The notes: generated by a model from the sequence alone, not told the origin. Shown: positions 1 to 12,756, numbered from the stretch's first letter. The stretch is 64,000 nt of DNA from Ziziphus jujuba (GCF_031755915.1 NC_083386.1:2036001-2100000); one strand, 5' to 3'. A program made the numbers and translations.

Positions 1-2461
1 TAATGTTCTCTTCCATTGCTAAAACATTTAATTGGATCCCTACATTTTTATATATCTATATATATATATATATATAGATATTAGGGATAGGAGATTAATA
101 TGTCCACTCGGCTTTCCTGCAAAAACCTTTATTTTATATAAATGGACAATATCAGGTTAGTAGGAAAATATATATATACATATATTAGTTAATCTTTTGT
201 GTATATATATATACATATATTAGTTAATCTTTTGTATATATATATACATATATTAGTTAATCTTTTATTAGAATATTTTGATTAATTTTTTATCAGCATC
301 TCATTTATAAACCATTTAATCTTTTTAAAAGTTGATATTTAAAAATATGTTTAGAATTTATATGAATCTTAACAAAGTTTACTTTTTCTTCTGGAGTTTC
401 AGTGTTTTACTTAATTTATATAAAATTCAAACCATTTTTAAATCTCAGCCAATGAAGATTCAAAAATTAATAAATAAGGTTCAAATAAATAAAGTTCTGA
501 TGAAAAATCCATAAAAACATCATGATGAGAGACTGGCTGATATGTACACATATTGGCGGGTTTGCCTTAATTAACTTTATTATTTGAGTAAAAAAAAAAT
601 ATATTAATGACTTTCCTTATTTGGCCTCACATCGAATATTTATCAGGTTCATATGTAAGGTTAATAAAGTCAAAATGCTTTTAAAATTTTGAGTTGGTGC
701 ATATATGAATTTACTCATTGTAATTGTAAGCTTAGCATGTGGTAAAAACTATTATGAACACATCTCCATGTCTTAAGTTCAGCCAGTTCTAAGTGGAATC
801 CTCATTAAAATTTTCAATTTTACTCCTTTTTGTTGTTAACATAGGTTGATGTATATAATATTAAATCTACTCCCTAACCGCTTAAAATTTTTGAAAAAAA
901 AAGGGGAAATATTTGAACTTAATTTGTAATAATTTGGTTCTTTTATTTTCCCATATTACTCATGATCATGAATAGTCATTACAAGATCAAAAATCTATCC
1001 GCCTAAACACTTGGGCAGAACACCGGCTAAGACAAATATGAAAAAAAAAAAAAACAAAAATCATAAATTGGCACAATTAAGAAAGGGGTTTATTTATTTA
1101 TTTTTTGAGTTCAAAATTTAGAAAAAGTTGCTTCACTAAACTTGTGTAATGTCTTTACCAAAAAAATAATAATAATAATAAATAAATAAAAACTTGCATC
1201 GTGTCATAATAAACTATAATATTAATATTATTTTGAATTAATATGTTCTATTAGGAATATGTTCCAATATAAAGTCACTAACATATTGATGTTAATCGTA
1301 TCATTTGAAATAATGATTAAAAAATAAAAATTAAGTTGACAACTCTCAACACTTATCATATCAATATATTCTCAACATAATTAGGTGAGAAGTATGTTCA
1401 CAACATATAAAAATTCATCGCGCCATTATGTTAGAGTTCAGTAATTAGGGCATTTTAATAATGGAGAGATTTGTCAAAACATTGGTCTATATATAAAGAT
1501 CAAATGCACTTTACTTCCTTATAATTTTATTATTTACACCAAAAGCCTAATGTTTTAAAATCCTTCAATTGAACGCCTGATTTTTAATTGGCTATATTTC
1601 AGCTTTCTCCTTAAGGTTTGCACAAATTACAATCTAATCTTTATGATTTTAAAAATTAGAACTAGCACATTTATAGGGGATGTAAATGATATCGAACAGG
1701 TGTGAATGAAACAATAAGTAAAGAAACTTAATGACCTTTTAAAATTGGAGAGAGATTTACGATATTTTTTAAATCAGATGTATGAATCAAATTAAAGCTT
1801 TGTTTTAAATACAGTAGGAGGTGTGAATGATATTAATTAGAGTAGTGTGAATGAAACAATAAAGAAGGAATATAATAACTTTTGAATATACAGAAGAGAT
1901 TTATGATATTTTTAGATTTGAGGATATTAAATTGTATTTAAAATAAGCTTTTGGGGTCGACGAAATTAACTCTTTTCAATTTTTTTGCAGTATATATAGG
2001 AACTTGTAAGAAAAAGAATGGCCAAAAAATCCCAGTTTGGCTGCCGTTCTAATAAATGAATACTTACTTTAACTATTTCAAAGGCAGCCAAAACCTTTTT
2101 TCGTAATTAAGTGCAGAGCCCCAAGCCTTTTTTTTTTTTTTCGATGCCTGTCATCTTTGTATTTTTAGGCTGTGAAAATATAATCTTTGCCTGCCATTTT
2201 TACCACCTATTTATCTTTTATACAAAATAGTCAACACGTGGGGTGCACATGTATCCCTTGATCATTAAACAATTTTTTAGTTCTCTAGCTATTGCAAACA
2301 AAAATAAAATTTGAAGGTTTCAATTGAACATTTAGCCTTCCTTCAATTGAAACAATACTAATTAGATGGGTAGTGAAGTGCATTTGAATATATATGCTAT
2401 ATAAATATTTACTTTCCTTAACTAATTTGCCCTAATCTACAATTTTTCGATTCCTATGTAG
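1..2461 (+). other. Intron 1 (3' part) of ankyrin/PGG locus A
   Basis: AT-rich DNA with no supportable coding region. It matches 20904-22190, then 23630-23990, then 40172-40775 in the same order, which is the intron 1 of locus B with its insertions removed. It ends in the acceptor tag at 2459-2461 in front of the ankyrin exon. Exon 1 of this locus must lie left of the window. The stretch contains (AT)n tracts and a three-copy minisatellite at about 165-268. Confidence 0.7.
165..268. repeat. Minisatellite, three copies of an AT-rich unit
   Basis: Three tandem copies of a unit of about 35 bases, each containing (AT)n followed by TTAGTTAATCTTTT. The corresponding place in copy B (about 21470-21535) holds only one recognisable unit, so the array expanded in copy A or contracted in copy B. 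Confidence 0.8.
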
Positions 2462-2999
2462 ATGATGGGTTTCAGGCTCTGGAAAAACAACAGGATTCAG
2501 AACTAGAACAAGCTGATGATTTTGGATGGACTTCTCCTCACTATGCCGCACATATTGGCAACGCGGTACTTGTTGAACAATTTTTGAAGAAAGAGAGTAA
2601 GAGCCTTCCTTTCTCAAAGAACGAAGAAGGTATGTCTGCCCCTCACATTGCAGCAAGAAAGGACATGATGCTGTCATTAGAGTGCTGATAAAAAGCTGTC
2701 CAGAAGTTTGTGAGTTGTTGGATAACAACGGTCGGACAGCTCTTCATATTGCGGTGGAAAGTAGAAAGGTAATGGCGGTGAAATTTCTCCTAGATCAGGC
2801 CATGGCATTTCGGGATCTTATAGATCTCCAAGATAACAAAGGAAATACAGCTTTGCATGTAGCCGCTACTGTAGGAGATTTCCATATTTTAAGAATTCTT
2901 ACAAATGACTCAAGAATTGACAAAGGAGCTACAAACAAGGACAAAAAGACATTTGTTGACATAATCCTATCAAGCAAGGAACTACAGGATACTGAAATT
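2462..2999 (+). pseudogene. Locus A exon 2: ankyrin repeats, one frameshift
   Basis: The exon encodes three to four ankyrin repeats of an ACD6/ITN1-like protein. The recognisable repeat cores are GWTSPHYAAHIGN, GRTALHIAVESRK and GNTALHVAATVGD, and the exon ends ELQDTEI before a GTAAGT donor at 3000. The acceptor is the tag at 2459-2461. Against copy B one A is missing near 2653 in the repeat that reads MSALHIAAKRGQ in B, so the frame breaks there and resumes from about 2682. In this family ankyrin repeats form the cytosolic protein-binding half and PGG the membrane half; that role is from family knowledge. Either this locus is a pseudogene or the assembly has an indel. Apart from that base the exon looks well preserved. 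Confidence 0.85.
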
Positions 3000-3534
3000 G
3001 TAAGTTTTCTGGCACACATACAAAATAGAACTATATATGAATGCATGGCTTACATCATCTAATTAATATGCATATATGAGATATAATATGACTCAGATGT
3101 ACAATAGAGAATATCTGATGGTATACATGATACATCATTAGCCAAGCATTAACTTTGGAAAAAAATATATATATATTTACTAGGTATGAGATTAAGAAAT
3201 TTAAAAGAATAAACGTAGATGTAGTCAAATAATAAATTTCATATATACATATATATATATATATATACATATTTTTGTTCCGACTATATTTATATATAAC
3301 AATTCGATTTTTTGTTTTATAATTCTTTAATTTTGAAAAGAAATTCTAATATTCATGTAATTTTAAAGTTTTTTTTTTTTTTTAACCTTTTTTATAGAAG
3401 AAATGATATGGTTTACTCGTTATTTATAATGTCAATATATAGGTCTCTCTCTCTCTATATATATATATACATATGTTTAGCGTTGTAGTAATTTTTGTCT
3501 CTGTGCTGATCTTCCTTTCTCAAACCAATTATAG
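3000..3534 (+). other. Intron 2 of locus A
   Basis: AT-rich spacer between the GTAAGT donor at 3000 and the PGG exon, with (AT)n tracts near 3160 and 3245. It matches 41315-41867 in copy B. No gene is seen in it. The true acceptor is uncertain: the tatag ending at 3534 and the ccag ending at 3633 are both possible, but neither joins the phase-0 exon 2 to the long PGG frame without a shift. Confidence 0.6.
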
Positions 3535-4424
3535 TATTGGTTAATTTTATGCATCCAAAGACATGTGTGTTGGCATTAATAAATATTTTCAAGCTGATTG
3601 CTCTAATTGAAAAGTGTAATGGATGTGGTCCAGTTGAAGATCATGGTGGGTTTGGAGATAGAATTGTTTTACCACCAGTGGATACAAGAAAAACGAATAA
3701 AGCAGAGAGTAAGGAAAATAAAAAAGATGAAATACAAATTGAAGAAGACGAAACCGGCTGTAAACAGCAAATTAATGAAGCAGAGAGTAAGGAAAAGAAA
3801 GAAGTTGAAATAAAAGTTGAAGAAAACGAAGAAGCCGGCCGGAACCAACCTGAAAAGATGGTAATGGTGTCATCAGACAAGAAGGAGCTGTCTAAAAATG
3901 AAGGAGGATTTGAAAATATGATGAACGATTTCACCAACCTCAATATACTGGTAGCAACAATCATTGCCACCGCCACTTTTGCGGCCGCTTTTACAATGCC
4001 CGGTGGTTACAACAACCAAGGGCTACCAGTTCTCCACAGAAGTAAAGAATTCAAACGGTTTCTGTTTTATGATCAACTGGCTCTTTCTCTATCTACTGCG
4101 TCCTTGTTGCTCCACTTTTTTCTCACGCTATTAGGAAAAATATTCACAGCCACTTTATTCCCAGTTGCTTTGACAGGATATCTTACAGGATTCGCACTTT
4201 TCACCATGGTTTTTGCTTTTGACCAAGGCATAAAGACAGTCATCCCTAGAACAGAGAACCACGAGTACCTCAAGGATGTAGATATGATTACGACTCTCAT
4301 CATGTTTATTGGCTTCTACGTCTTTGTTTTTTCTTCTTCTCTATTACTGGGCAACTTATACGCAACAGCTAGAAGATTTGCGCCTCCCAAGAGCGTCAGA
4401 AGTCGTTTTGGACTCTGGAGTTGA
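3535..4424 (+). CDS. Locus A PGG-domain exon, long open frame
   Basis: Open frame in the register of ATG 3549 with its stop at 4422-4424. The first third is highly charged and contains two tandem units of about 26 residues built on the pattern N-x-AESKE-x-K followed by acidic residues. The rest is a PGG domain: a first hydrophobic segment (LVATIIATATFAAAFTMPGG) carrying the PGG signature, followed by three further membrane segments and a basic tail ending in RSRFGLWS. Four membrane spans are usual for the family, whose members (ACD6, ITN1) act in salicylic-acid defence and salt or ABA signalling. The frame has no internal stop and no transposon. It is a 3' terminal exon, not a complete gene, and it cannot be joined in phase to exon 2 with certainty. 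The gene symbol is left blank because orthology cannot be shown. Confidence 0.8.
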
Positions 4425-5063
4425 AACATTATATTTAAATTCAAATTGCATGTCAATGATGGAACTCCCTATGTAATGTATTAGCCGTGCTGGATATTAT
4501 TAAGTACTTCCAATGAACTCCACTATTAGTTTTATGAAATGATGCACTGCCTTCAATTTGATTTTAATTCATTAGCAATGATTTTTTTTTTAATTTTTAA
4601 ATTGCACTTTTGTACCTGGTTTGCCCCCAAAAAAAAAAAATCGTTACAATTTAATGGCCACTCTTATTAAGATCTTGGGGGGGGGGGGGGGGGGGAGAAG
4701 TAGAGGGAAAAAAAAACAATGAGAAAAAGACCGAGAGAAAGAAAATTAAAATTTATTAATAAATAAAAGCACCAAAAGAGGTTGAAATTCATATTTGAGT
4801 AAACGCAAAAGAGAGTGAACGAAAAGTAATATTGAATGGAATGAATATTTCACACTTGTATTGATGCTTTTGAGTCTTGGTTGTTTACAATAGTTATATA
4901 CTGTAATATATACATGATACATAACCGAAACTTACCGAATATTCAAAACATTACACTTAGCTAACAAGACTTTTGAAAGTGTTGCTTCTTATCACCTTGC
5001 GCTGTTTTACATACACTTGTCTCTTTCAACAACTGTTTCGATTTTGGTTGGTGATGATGCTTT
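4425..5063 (+). other. 3' flank of locus A with a poly-G tract
   Basis: Non-coding flank that matches 49115-49771 downstream of locus B, including the presumed 3' untranslated region. A run of 19 G occurs at 4677-4695, followed by a purine-rich stretch; copy B has only GG and then an A-run at that point. No gene is supported here. Confidence 0.6.
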
Positions 5064-5620
5064 ATCAGGCCCCTTCAAACTAGAGAGGGGAACATTGTGA
5101 ACTCCTAGTTTGAAGCGGAAGCTCTATTGAGGATCCCTGATCAGAGAATTAGTAAAAATATATGCTATTTGTCGATTTGATGGAACATAATAGATAATCA
5201 ATAAAACGATAATCAATATGAATAAGTTCAGTTTTTGCATGAAAAACAGGATTTACGTACATATTTAGACATCTAAATGATTACAAAATAGTTGGACTGG
5301 TTTAGATGAAGTAATACGGATATCTTGCAACAAATAAGTAATCCATGTGAGCTCCGATGCTATTGTTGCCATAGCATGTACTTAGCCTCTGTGCTTGATC
5401 TTGCAACTGTAAGTTGCTTTTCCAAACAACATGAGATCATACAATTAACGCAAGAAAATACATAGATAATTGATGGGACACCCTCCCCAATCAACTTTGA
5501 ACAATCTGATAAAGTTTGATGACTTTGTTGAAGAAAGCAAAAGGTCACAATCCACTGTTCCCTTTGACTTTGACACAATAGGACTATAGGAGTTGAAATT
5601 GATGAAACATACAACATATT
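5064..5620 (-). mobile_element. Ty1/copia remnant: end of RNase H and 3' untranslated region
   Basis: Read on the - strand, about 5470 down to 5064 encodes the end of a copia polyprotein. QLTVARSSTEAKY corresponds to the SRSSTEAEY block of copia RNase H. After a one-base shift come SELTWITYLLQDI and then the NPVFHA-x-T-x-x-IxIDY block. The frame contains stops and shifts, so it is dead. No LTR or target duplication could be paired. It begins exactly where the match between the duplicated copies stops (5063), so it entered copy A after the duplication or was lost from copy B. A solo LTR of another family abuts it at 5621. Confidence 0.7.
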
Positions 5621-8433
5621 TGTCAGGACCCGTCCAGAATTCCTTCCCCGGAACCCTAGACAAGCCCTGATCCCAGGGAAACCCTACCGGACCCTCCAAT
5701 GGAAAATCCGACAGAGCCTCCCCTAAGGGATTTACTTACCACAAATTACCTGCACTGAAAACACACTTCTAACAACATCCCCTTATTCCTCCCACAGACT
5801 ACAAATTGTTTCCACAAATCAGCACTTCAATATAAATACAGTAATCCCGTGCAAAATAAATACAACAAGAGTGAAAGAAATATTACAACTGCAATAAAAG
5901 AAGAACAGGGTACTTCACGAACTAAACAGCGAGGAAGATCAAGTCCGCTCCGAATGAACACCGACCACTTGGTACCTAGAGAAACGGAATTTAAGAGTGT
6001 GAGATGCTAATCATCTCAGTGAGCGACCCTACTACTATACAATAATACTACGGTAGTAGGTATATAAATAATAATTATTTGGAAATAATATTTTCTCTCA
6101 AAACCCTTACAATTCTCTCAGTTGGAAAAGTTCCCCTTTTAAAACATTTTCACAAAACCCTTTATTCATATTCCCCGAAAACCAAGACATCAAATAAATA
6201 TCCGAACAGTAATAAGTATAAGTTTTAATTCCAATACAGCTTCCAAACATTTTATTTTTAAAACACAGTTCTGAAAATCATTTGATGCACCCACTATATA
6301 CCAGTGGCGCCAACAGTACCCAGTGTCCCAAGGTACCGCCAGACAGGAGGTTATAGAAAGAAACCGGCATACGGTCGCGTGGCGTCCCACTGCGCCGCTG
6401 CTAACCTGGTGTCCCGGCCATGGGGGGTGGCCTACCCTCATCCGATGGCAACCACAGGACAACCTCATAATATCAACCGCGCGCTAATCACACCCACCTG
6501 CGCGCTAATCACATCACCTGCGCGCTAATCACAACCGTGTGCACACTAACCATATCACATATAAACAGAACACCAGTACGTGCACGGTGCATCCAAAAAT
6601 CATAAAATCCACATATTTAAATTATAAAACAAATTTCACATTTTTCATAAGCATAGCGGGCATAATCCATCCGCTTGAACCGGAAAAATCTCCACAATTT
6701 CTTTATAAACAATACCATAAATTCCATGATTTTCAAATCCACCAACTCCCAAATCCACCAATTCAAATATTCACATTTTCCCAATAGCATAAATAATTCT
6801 CGAAATATAATAATCAAATCTCATAATATGCCATGGGCATATTTTATAAAAATTGAAATCACCAACATAACCAAATATTTTCCTTGAAATATTTGAAAAT
6901 CAAATCGTGCCCAATTTACCATTAAAACCACACCAATTTCAAAATCCTCAAAACCATAAAATAATTTCACATGGCATAAATTGGTGAAATGCACATTTTC
7001 TTAAATCAGATAAATTCACAAATAATTCCACAATAAATCAAATAAATATTTGGCACATAGAAATTAAATTCCAAATATTTAAGTCACACATAATATATTC
7101 ACCAATTAAATTCCCAAAATTAATTTGAAGGTGGGTCACTCACCTGGGGCACGCAATTAACCTACGATCCACCACGGGATCAATTCTACGACTCACCAGT
7201 GCTCTTAGAACAAAATTCACAGACAGTCAAATAAATTAATATTTTAATCGGGTAAATAATACCCGGTACCGGGGGGTCAAACATAAACTTTAACCAAAAT
7301 GGTCGAATAATATACCGAATCGAAGCTCGTGGAACGAGGATCACAAATCTGGTCTCCATCGACCCAATTGCGCCGGAGGTGGCCGAAATTTGGCCGGAAA
7401 GTTTCGGCCGGTTTTCAATCCCTTGTATCTCGCAAACCGCTTCGAATTTTTGAGATTGGAGGCCATTGTTGAACTCAGGGGACCCAAAATAGGGGGAGAG
7501 GAAGCTCAATTGGGACTGGGCTGGCCGGAAAACACAAGAAAAGAGGAGAGAGAAATTTCACCGGCCGGCGGCTTCTCCGGCCTGATCGGCGCGCGTCCGG
7601 CGGCGGCATTGGCGGCCGAGCTCGCCTCCTCCTTCCGCACATCACTGGCCGGCGCGTGTACAGTATGGGTGGCCGGAAAAAGAAAACAAGGGAGAGAGAG
7701 AGAGAGGGACGGGAGAGAAAGAAAAGTCTGCGTGTGTGTATCTGTGTTTTGGTGCTCGGGGAAGAAGAAGGAAAAAAGGAAAAAAAGAAAAGAAAAAGAA
7801 AAAAGAAAGAAATGGTGTTTTCCCACGTGGGGAAAAGAAAAGAAAAAGAAAAAGAAAAAGAAAAAGAAAAAGAAATAAAATAAAAAATGATTAAATAATA
7901 ATATTATTATTTAAAATAATAATAAAAATAATTTGATTTTACACATGGTTGACATGTGGCATTTCACCATGGTGACACATGGCCACCTTCATTGAGTCAT
8001 GCATGGCACATCGTTATGCGTGTAAAAATAATATTAAAATAATACAGTATTTGAAAAACTTTACAGGTCCATAACTTTCAAACCATATGTCCAAATCGGA
8101 CGTGCCGCTAGTCTACGGACTCGTATCGACGAGCACTTCACAACCATGCATGAGTCAAAGCTCAACCTTGTATGAATAAAAAGTCAACTCCGGCACCCCT
8201 CAGATAGTTTGGACCTCAACTTGTTTTGCTCAAAACTTTCAAACCGTAGCTCCGTTTTCAACGTGCTACCAGTCTACGAACTCGTGCCAACGTGTACTTC
8301 GTAACGGTACCTCAGTCAACCTAGAATTCCAACCGGATCAAAAAGTCAACTTTTGACCCCTTCGGTCAACGGTCAACGATCAACCTTGGTCAACGTGCAA
8401 AAATTCCGACATGATTCGGGACGGGGTGTTACA
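5621..8433 (-). mobile_element. Solo LTR, Del/Tekay-like gypsy family, reverse orientation
   Basis: The block starts TGTCAGGACCCGTCC and ends GGGACGGGGTGTTACA, the reverse complement of the ends of the full element at 24146-39919. Its interior also matches that LTR, including the CCGGGTACCGG and GGCGCCA segments. There is no internal region or second LTR beside it. A target duplication TATT is present at 5617-5620 and 8434-8437; it extends to ATATT if the last A of the LTR is shared. A lone LTR between target duplications is the usual result of recombination between the two LTRs of one insertion. The purine-rich stretch at 7680-7880 belongs to the LTR and is not a gene. Confidence 0.88.
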
Positions 8434-9016
8434 TATTGGCCCAACTTAGAAAGTCATGAGTGTACTTTGAATGTAGCAATAATCCTCCCTTAAAGAATTT
8501 GGCTTGAAGACCAAGAAAAGAATGGCATTTTCCCAGGTCTTTTAACTCAAAAGTGATGCCCAACTGAGCAAGTGGATGAGAATAGAAAAAGTGGACAGGA
8601 AAAAAGCTAGTAAATCATGTTTATAATTTCCTTTTTTCTTATTAAAAAAAAAAGTTTCTAATTTTCATATCTTTAGTTTGTAAAAAATTATGACCAAATA
8701 AAAATAAAAATAAATAAAATCAATAGTAATAAATTTATTACTTTTATATTAGACAAAATAAAAAAAAAGCATAAAATTTTATTTTTATTTTATTTTTTCT
8801 AATTTTTATTTTTTATGGTCTGGTCGTAAAAAAATATTACAACTAATTTGGAGTGAAAAACTAGTATATGTTGTAATATGTATTTGTTTTGGCATGTATC
8901 AATTGTAGTATTGTATACTATAAATTTTGTTCATTGTGTCACAGCCATCTATTAGGAGCAGGGTGTGAATTCCTTCCTTAAATGAAAGAGAATAGTGGGG
9001 CCAAATGCACTAATCT
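8434..9016. other. Spacer with a scrap of PGG sequence
   Basis: Non-coding spacer that matches 50600-50940 in part, for example the VDACAtext around 8870-8960 and 50795-50910 describing the same AT-rich flank. On the - strand, 8625 to 8560 reads HDLLAFFLSTFSILIH, which is a piece of the second membrane segment of a PGG domain. No open frame surrounds it. Confidence 0.55.
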
Positions 9017-10140
9017 TGGCAACCATGCACTTCCCTTTTTGCCATATTTTATCTACAATACTCCCCAAGATTAAAGAATAACCCTACTTTTATCCTAAAG
9101 CTTCAAGCTATGTGGAAATATGAACTCATTCTCTTTGCTTTCAGTTAAGTGAAAATGAATGAAAACCCTTATTCTTTTCCTTTGATTCTTTCTATTTTTT
9201 GAAAAGGTAAAAGACAAGCGAAGAAAGAATAAGTTTGTACAAAGAGAAGATGAATGGAAAGAAGTGGTTTGTTTTTAGGGAATGAAGTGTAAGTTCGAAG
9301 AAAGATCTGTAACAATAATGTTAGTGAGAGTGTGAGAAGGGAAAGGAAAAATGGTTAATTGATGATTAGTACATAAGTTTTCAGAATTACACGAATAATG
9401 AAATTTGAAATTGCTTAAATTAACTCTGCAGTTTCAAATTTGTTGCAAATCAGTCTAAATAATTAATTGTATTAATTTTACCATTAGATGACGTCAAAAT
9501 GTTGATGTCATAATTATTTTTCAGCCAAAAAAAATGAAAAAAAAAATTTCTTAGTTTTTCATTTTATATTTGGCAACCATGCTCTTCCCTTTTGACCATG
9601 TTTTATCTACAATAACCCCTAAGTAAAGAATAACCTTACTTTTATCCTAATGTTTCAAACTGCTTGGAAATCTAAACTCATTCTCTCTGCTTTCAGTTCA
9701 GCAAAAATGAATGAAAACCCTTATTCTTTTCCTTTGATTCTTTTCATTTTTTGGAAAGGTAAAAGGCAAGCAGAGAAAGAATAAGTTCGTACAAAGAGAA
9801 ATGAAAGGAAAGAACTGGTTTGATTTCAAGGAATGGAGTGTAAGTTTGAAGAAATATATGTAATAGTAACGTTAGTGAGAATGTGAGAAAGAAAAAAGAA
9901 AAATGCTTAATTCTTTATTAGTACTTAAAGTTTCAGAATTATGTGAATCAAACTTTGAAATTTGGAATCGCTTAAACTAACTATCTAGATTCAAATTTGT
10001 TATAAATCAGTCTAATTAATTAACTGTGTTAATTTTACCATTAGATGATGTCAGTATACTAATGTCATAATTTATTTTTTTGTTTAAAATTTTTAAAAAT
10101 GTTGAAAAAAATTTTTTTTTATTTTTTTCATTTTATATCT
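9017..10140. repeat. Tandem duplication, unit about 554 bp
   Basis: The sequence from 9017 (tggcaaccatgcacttccc) repeats from 9571 (tggcaaccatgctcttccc) with moderate divergence over the whole unit, including shared tracts for CTTATTCTTTTCCTTTGATTC and TTTTACCATTAGATGA. Neither unit contains a convincing open frame, tRNA-like box or terminal repeat. The origin is unknown. Confidence 0.8.
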
Positions 10141-10689
10141 GTGGTAATCTATTTGAAAATTTTTATCCATTCCTATTTTATTTCAACTAAATTTCAAAGA
10201 AATTAAATGTTTTGGACCTAAAATTAACCAAAAAATAAAAATAAAATTGGAAATTTCTTCTAATAAAATTTTTTTTATTAGACCAAAAATTAATAATGTT
10301 TTTTTACACCTAAACCGTAAAAAAATTAGAACAAAATTACAAAAATAAAAATTAGATGAAAATACAATAAAACTAAAATTGGAATTTTTTTCTAGTAAAA
10401 ATATTTTTAGTAGACCAAAAATTAAATAAAATAATACTAGACCAAAAAGATAGAATTCATGGGGGGATTTGGAAGCATAATATGGATTTCTTCAAATATA
10501 TTGAATCAGAAAAATGATATAAAACCTTGATTGAATAAATTGTTGTTTTCATAGCAATTCTAAAAGTCAACTTCTAACTTCAAGTCCAGCGTTCAATTTG
10601 AATTCTGATGTCGAGCTTATTATATCTTAGTAAGCATTTGACATTAGATGTTTTAACAAAATATAAACTACCAGCCCACTTCAGATATG
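10141..10689. other. AT-rich spacer
   Basis: AT-rich DNA with many A-runs and T-runs. I see no gene, RNA or mobile-element boundary in it. Confidence 0.5.
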
Positions 10690-10933
10690 ATGTTGTAAGC
10701 CCAGCAAACAGCAATGAAGACATATCTATTGCATGAAGGGGAAAAACACAATTCACATTTTTCCATCGTCTGTGATTTACTTGCATTTTTCTTGTCCATT
10801 ATCTCCATTCTCATCCAATCTACATCATGGGCGGCATTTGGAAAAATATTAATCTATTATTTCGCAATGATTTTGACAACTGCTTCTCTTGCCTTAATGA
10901 TGTGTGCTTTATGTCATGGTAGCTCGATGTTAG

Positions 10934-12492
10934 TGTAACATCCCATCTCGAAGTACATCGAAAATTTCTCAAGCTGATCAAAGTTGACCGTCGTTGAACG
11001 AGAAGAGTCAAACTTTGACCTATTGACTCGGTAAGAATTCTAGGTTGACCAAGGCACTATTATGAAGTACGTATCGATCCGAGTTCGTAGACTAGTAGCA
11101 CATAAAAAACGGAGCTACGGTTTGAAAGTTATAAGTAAAACATATTGAGGTCCGAACTGTCCGAGCATGTCGAAGTTGACTTTTTATTATTATAAAATTG
11201 AGCTTTGACTTATGTATGGTTGTGAAGTATTCATCGATACGAGTTTGTAGATTAGCAGCACACCCAATTTGGACATGTATTTAGAAAGTTACGGACCTAT
11301 GAAGTTTTTCCGAGATAGCTGTTAGTATTTATCGGTATGTGTGTGCGTGAACAGCGATACCACGTGTAACATTATAAAGGGTGCCATGTGTCACAACAAG
11401 AAAATGCCACATTTCACCCAATTAAATATTATATTATTTTATTATTATTATTTTATTATTTTATATTATATTATTGTTTTAATATTATTTTATTTATTTT
11501 CTTTTTCTTTTCTTCTCCCCCACGTAGGAAAAACACCCACGGGCCCCTTTTCTCCTTCCTTCTTCTTCCTTTTCTTCTTCTTCTTTCTGGAACTCTCTCG
11601 AGCTCTCCTTCTCTTCCTCCCCACCGGTCATCCTCCTCCTTGTGCTGCCATCAATTCCGGCCGGACTGAGAATCACTGCCATGGCCAGCTGACGACCCAT
11701 CATGCTAGAAATTCCATGGTGCTCACCGTTCACCGACATGGTGGGAGATGCGTCGAAAAACACCATAAAAGCCGACAGCTGGCTTCCTTTCAATGCATCG
11801 GATTTTGGCCATTTCCAGTCAACTTCTGGTCTTCTCTCACTAATCTGAACCTTCTAAAGACGATGGTGATCCCTGTGTATCTCAGTTTGAGCTCGTTTGT
11901 GGTGCACCAAGAGGACACACTTGACAGCGTTTTCTGACAGAAATTCCGACCACCGCCGACGAGTTAAGCTAAGTTAATTTAAATATTGGTAATATATGTC
12001 TCTCAAGCTTCTATTTGATATATAATATGTCAATTGTTTGTGGGTATTTAGAATTTTGTTATTTCTGGAGTAATATCATAATTGTGGTGAAATTTGAATA
12101 AATTATAAATATATGTATACGTATACGTATATATGTGTGCGTGTGTATACCAATATGAGGTTTTGACATGTTTTAGAATTCACAATGCTAAGGTGGTTTA
12201 AATTTTGGAGGATTTTGAGTTTATAAATGAGCAAGGTTCCTATATGTATATATATATATTATATATATGTGCTACTGGTTTATAATGCTCAAGAGAGATT
12301 TTCTTTGTCCTCTGTTTTATCGTGTATAGTTGTTGCTTGTCTTATGAAAGTGATAGTTGGCAGCTCTTTAGAAGGGTAATGTTAAGTTCCTTTGTATTTA
12401 TGGGGATACTTGTTGTTAGTGGTGCCAAATTAGTAAAAGCTTAAGTTGGGGTATATATAGTAAGATGACCATATGGAGGAGTTGTTGTACTC

Positions 12493-12525
<33 letters not shown>

Positions 12526-12756
12526 GTGTGCACTCAATTAAAGGTTCACGAACGGAAATGGTGTATGGGTGCCAGGAAGCTTTAGTTGGCATTTGAGTTG
12601 GGTGAGTAATTGGAACATTTGAAATGCTTGTATACTGTGTACTATAGTTATGTGATCATAATGCCCAACTTTAACTTCTTAAGTTTATATATATGCATGC
12701 ACACATACATGAGACATATATATATATAATATATATGTTCATGTGTGTGTGTGTGA

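Larger units (their letters stand above)
1..5063 (+). repeat. Segmental duplication, copy A
   Basis: This block is collinear with 20904-49771 once the transposons in the second copy are removed. Matching landmarks are the start (1 with 20904), the intron text near 1480-1850 (with 23640-23990 and 40177), exon 2 (2462-2999 with 40776-41314), the PGG exon (3535-4424 with 41868-49114) and the 3' flank (4425-5063 with 49115-49771). The copies stop matching at 5063/49771, where copy A carries a copia fragment, and similarity returns beyond the inserted material. The duplication continues left of the window. Confidence 0.85.

Noticed and set aside
3535..4424. PGG exon of locus A as a complete single-exon gene
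   Set aside because: The upstream ankyrin exon with a proper donor, and the same exon order in loci B, D and F, show it is a terminal exon of a larger gene.
7390..7878. Open frame of 162 residues in a GC-rich stretch
   Set aside because: It lies wholly inside the solo LTR 5621-8433, and its C-terminus is a lysine/glutamate run from an (AAAAAG)n tract. The matching parts of the other LTRs do not keep the frame.
11341..11937. Frame of 198 residues
   Set aside because: It is inside the solo LTR 10934-14482, is low-complexity in its first half and is not conserved in the other LTRs.
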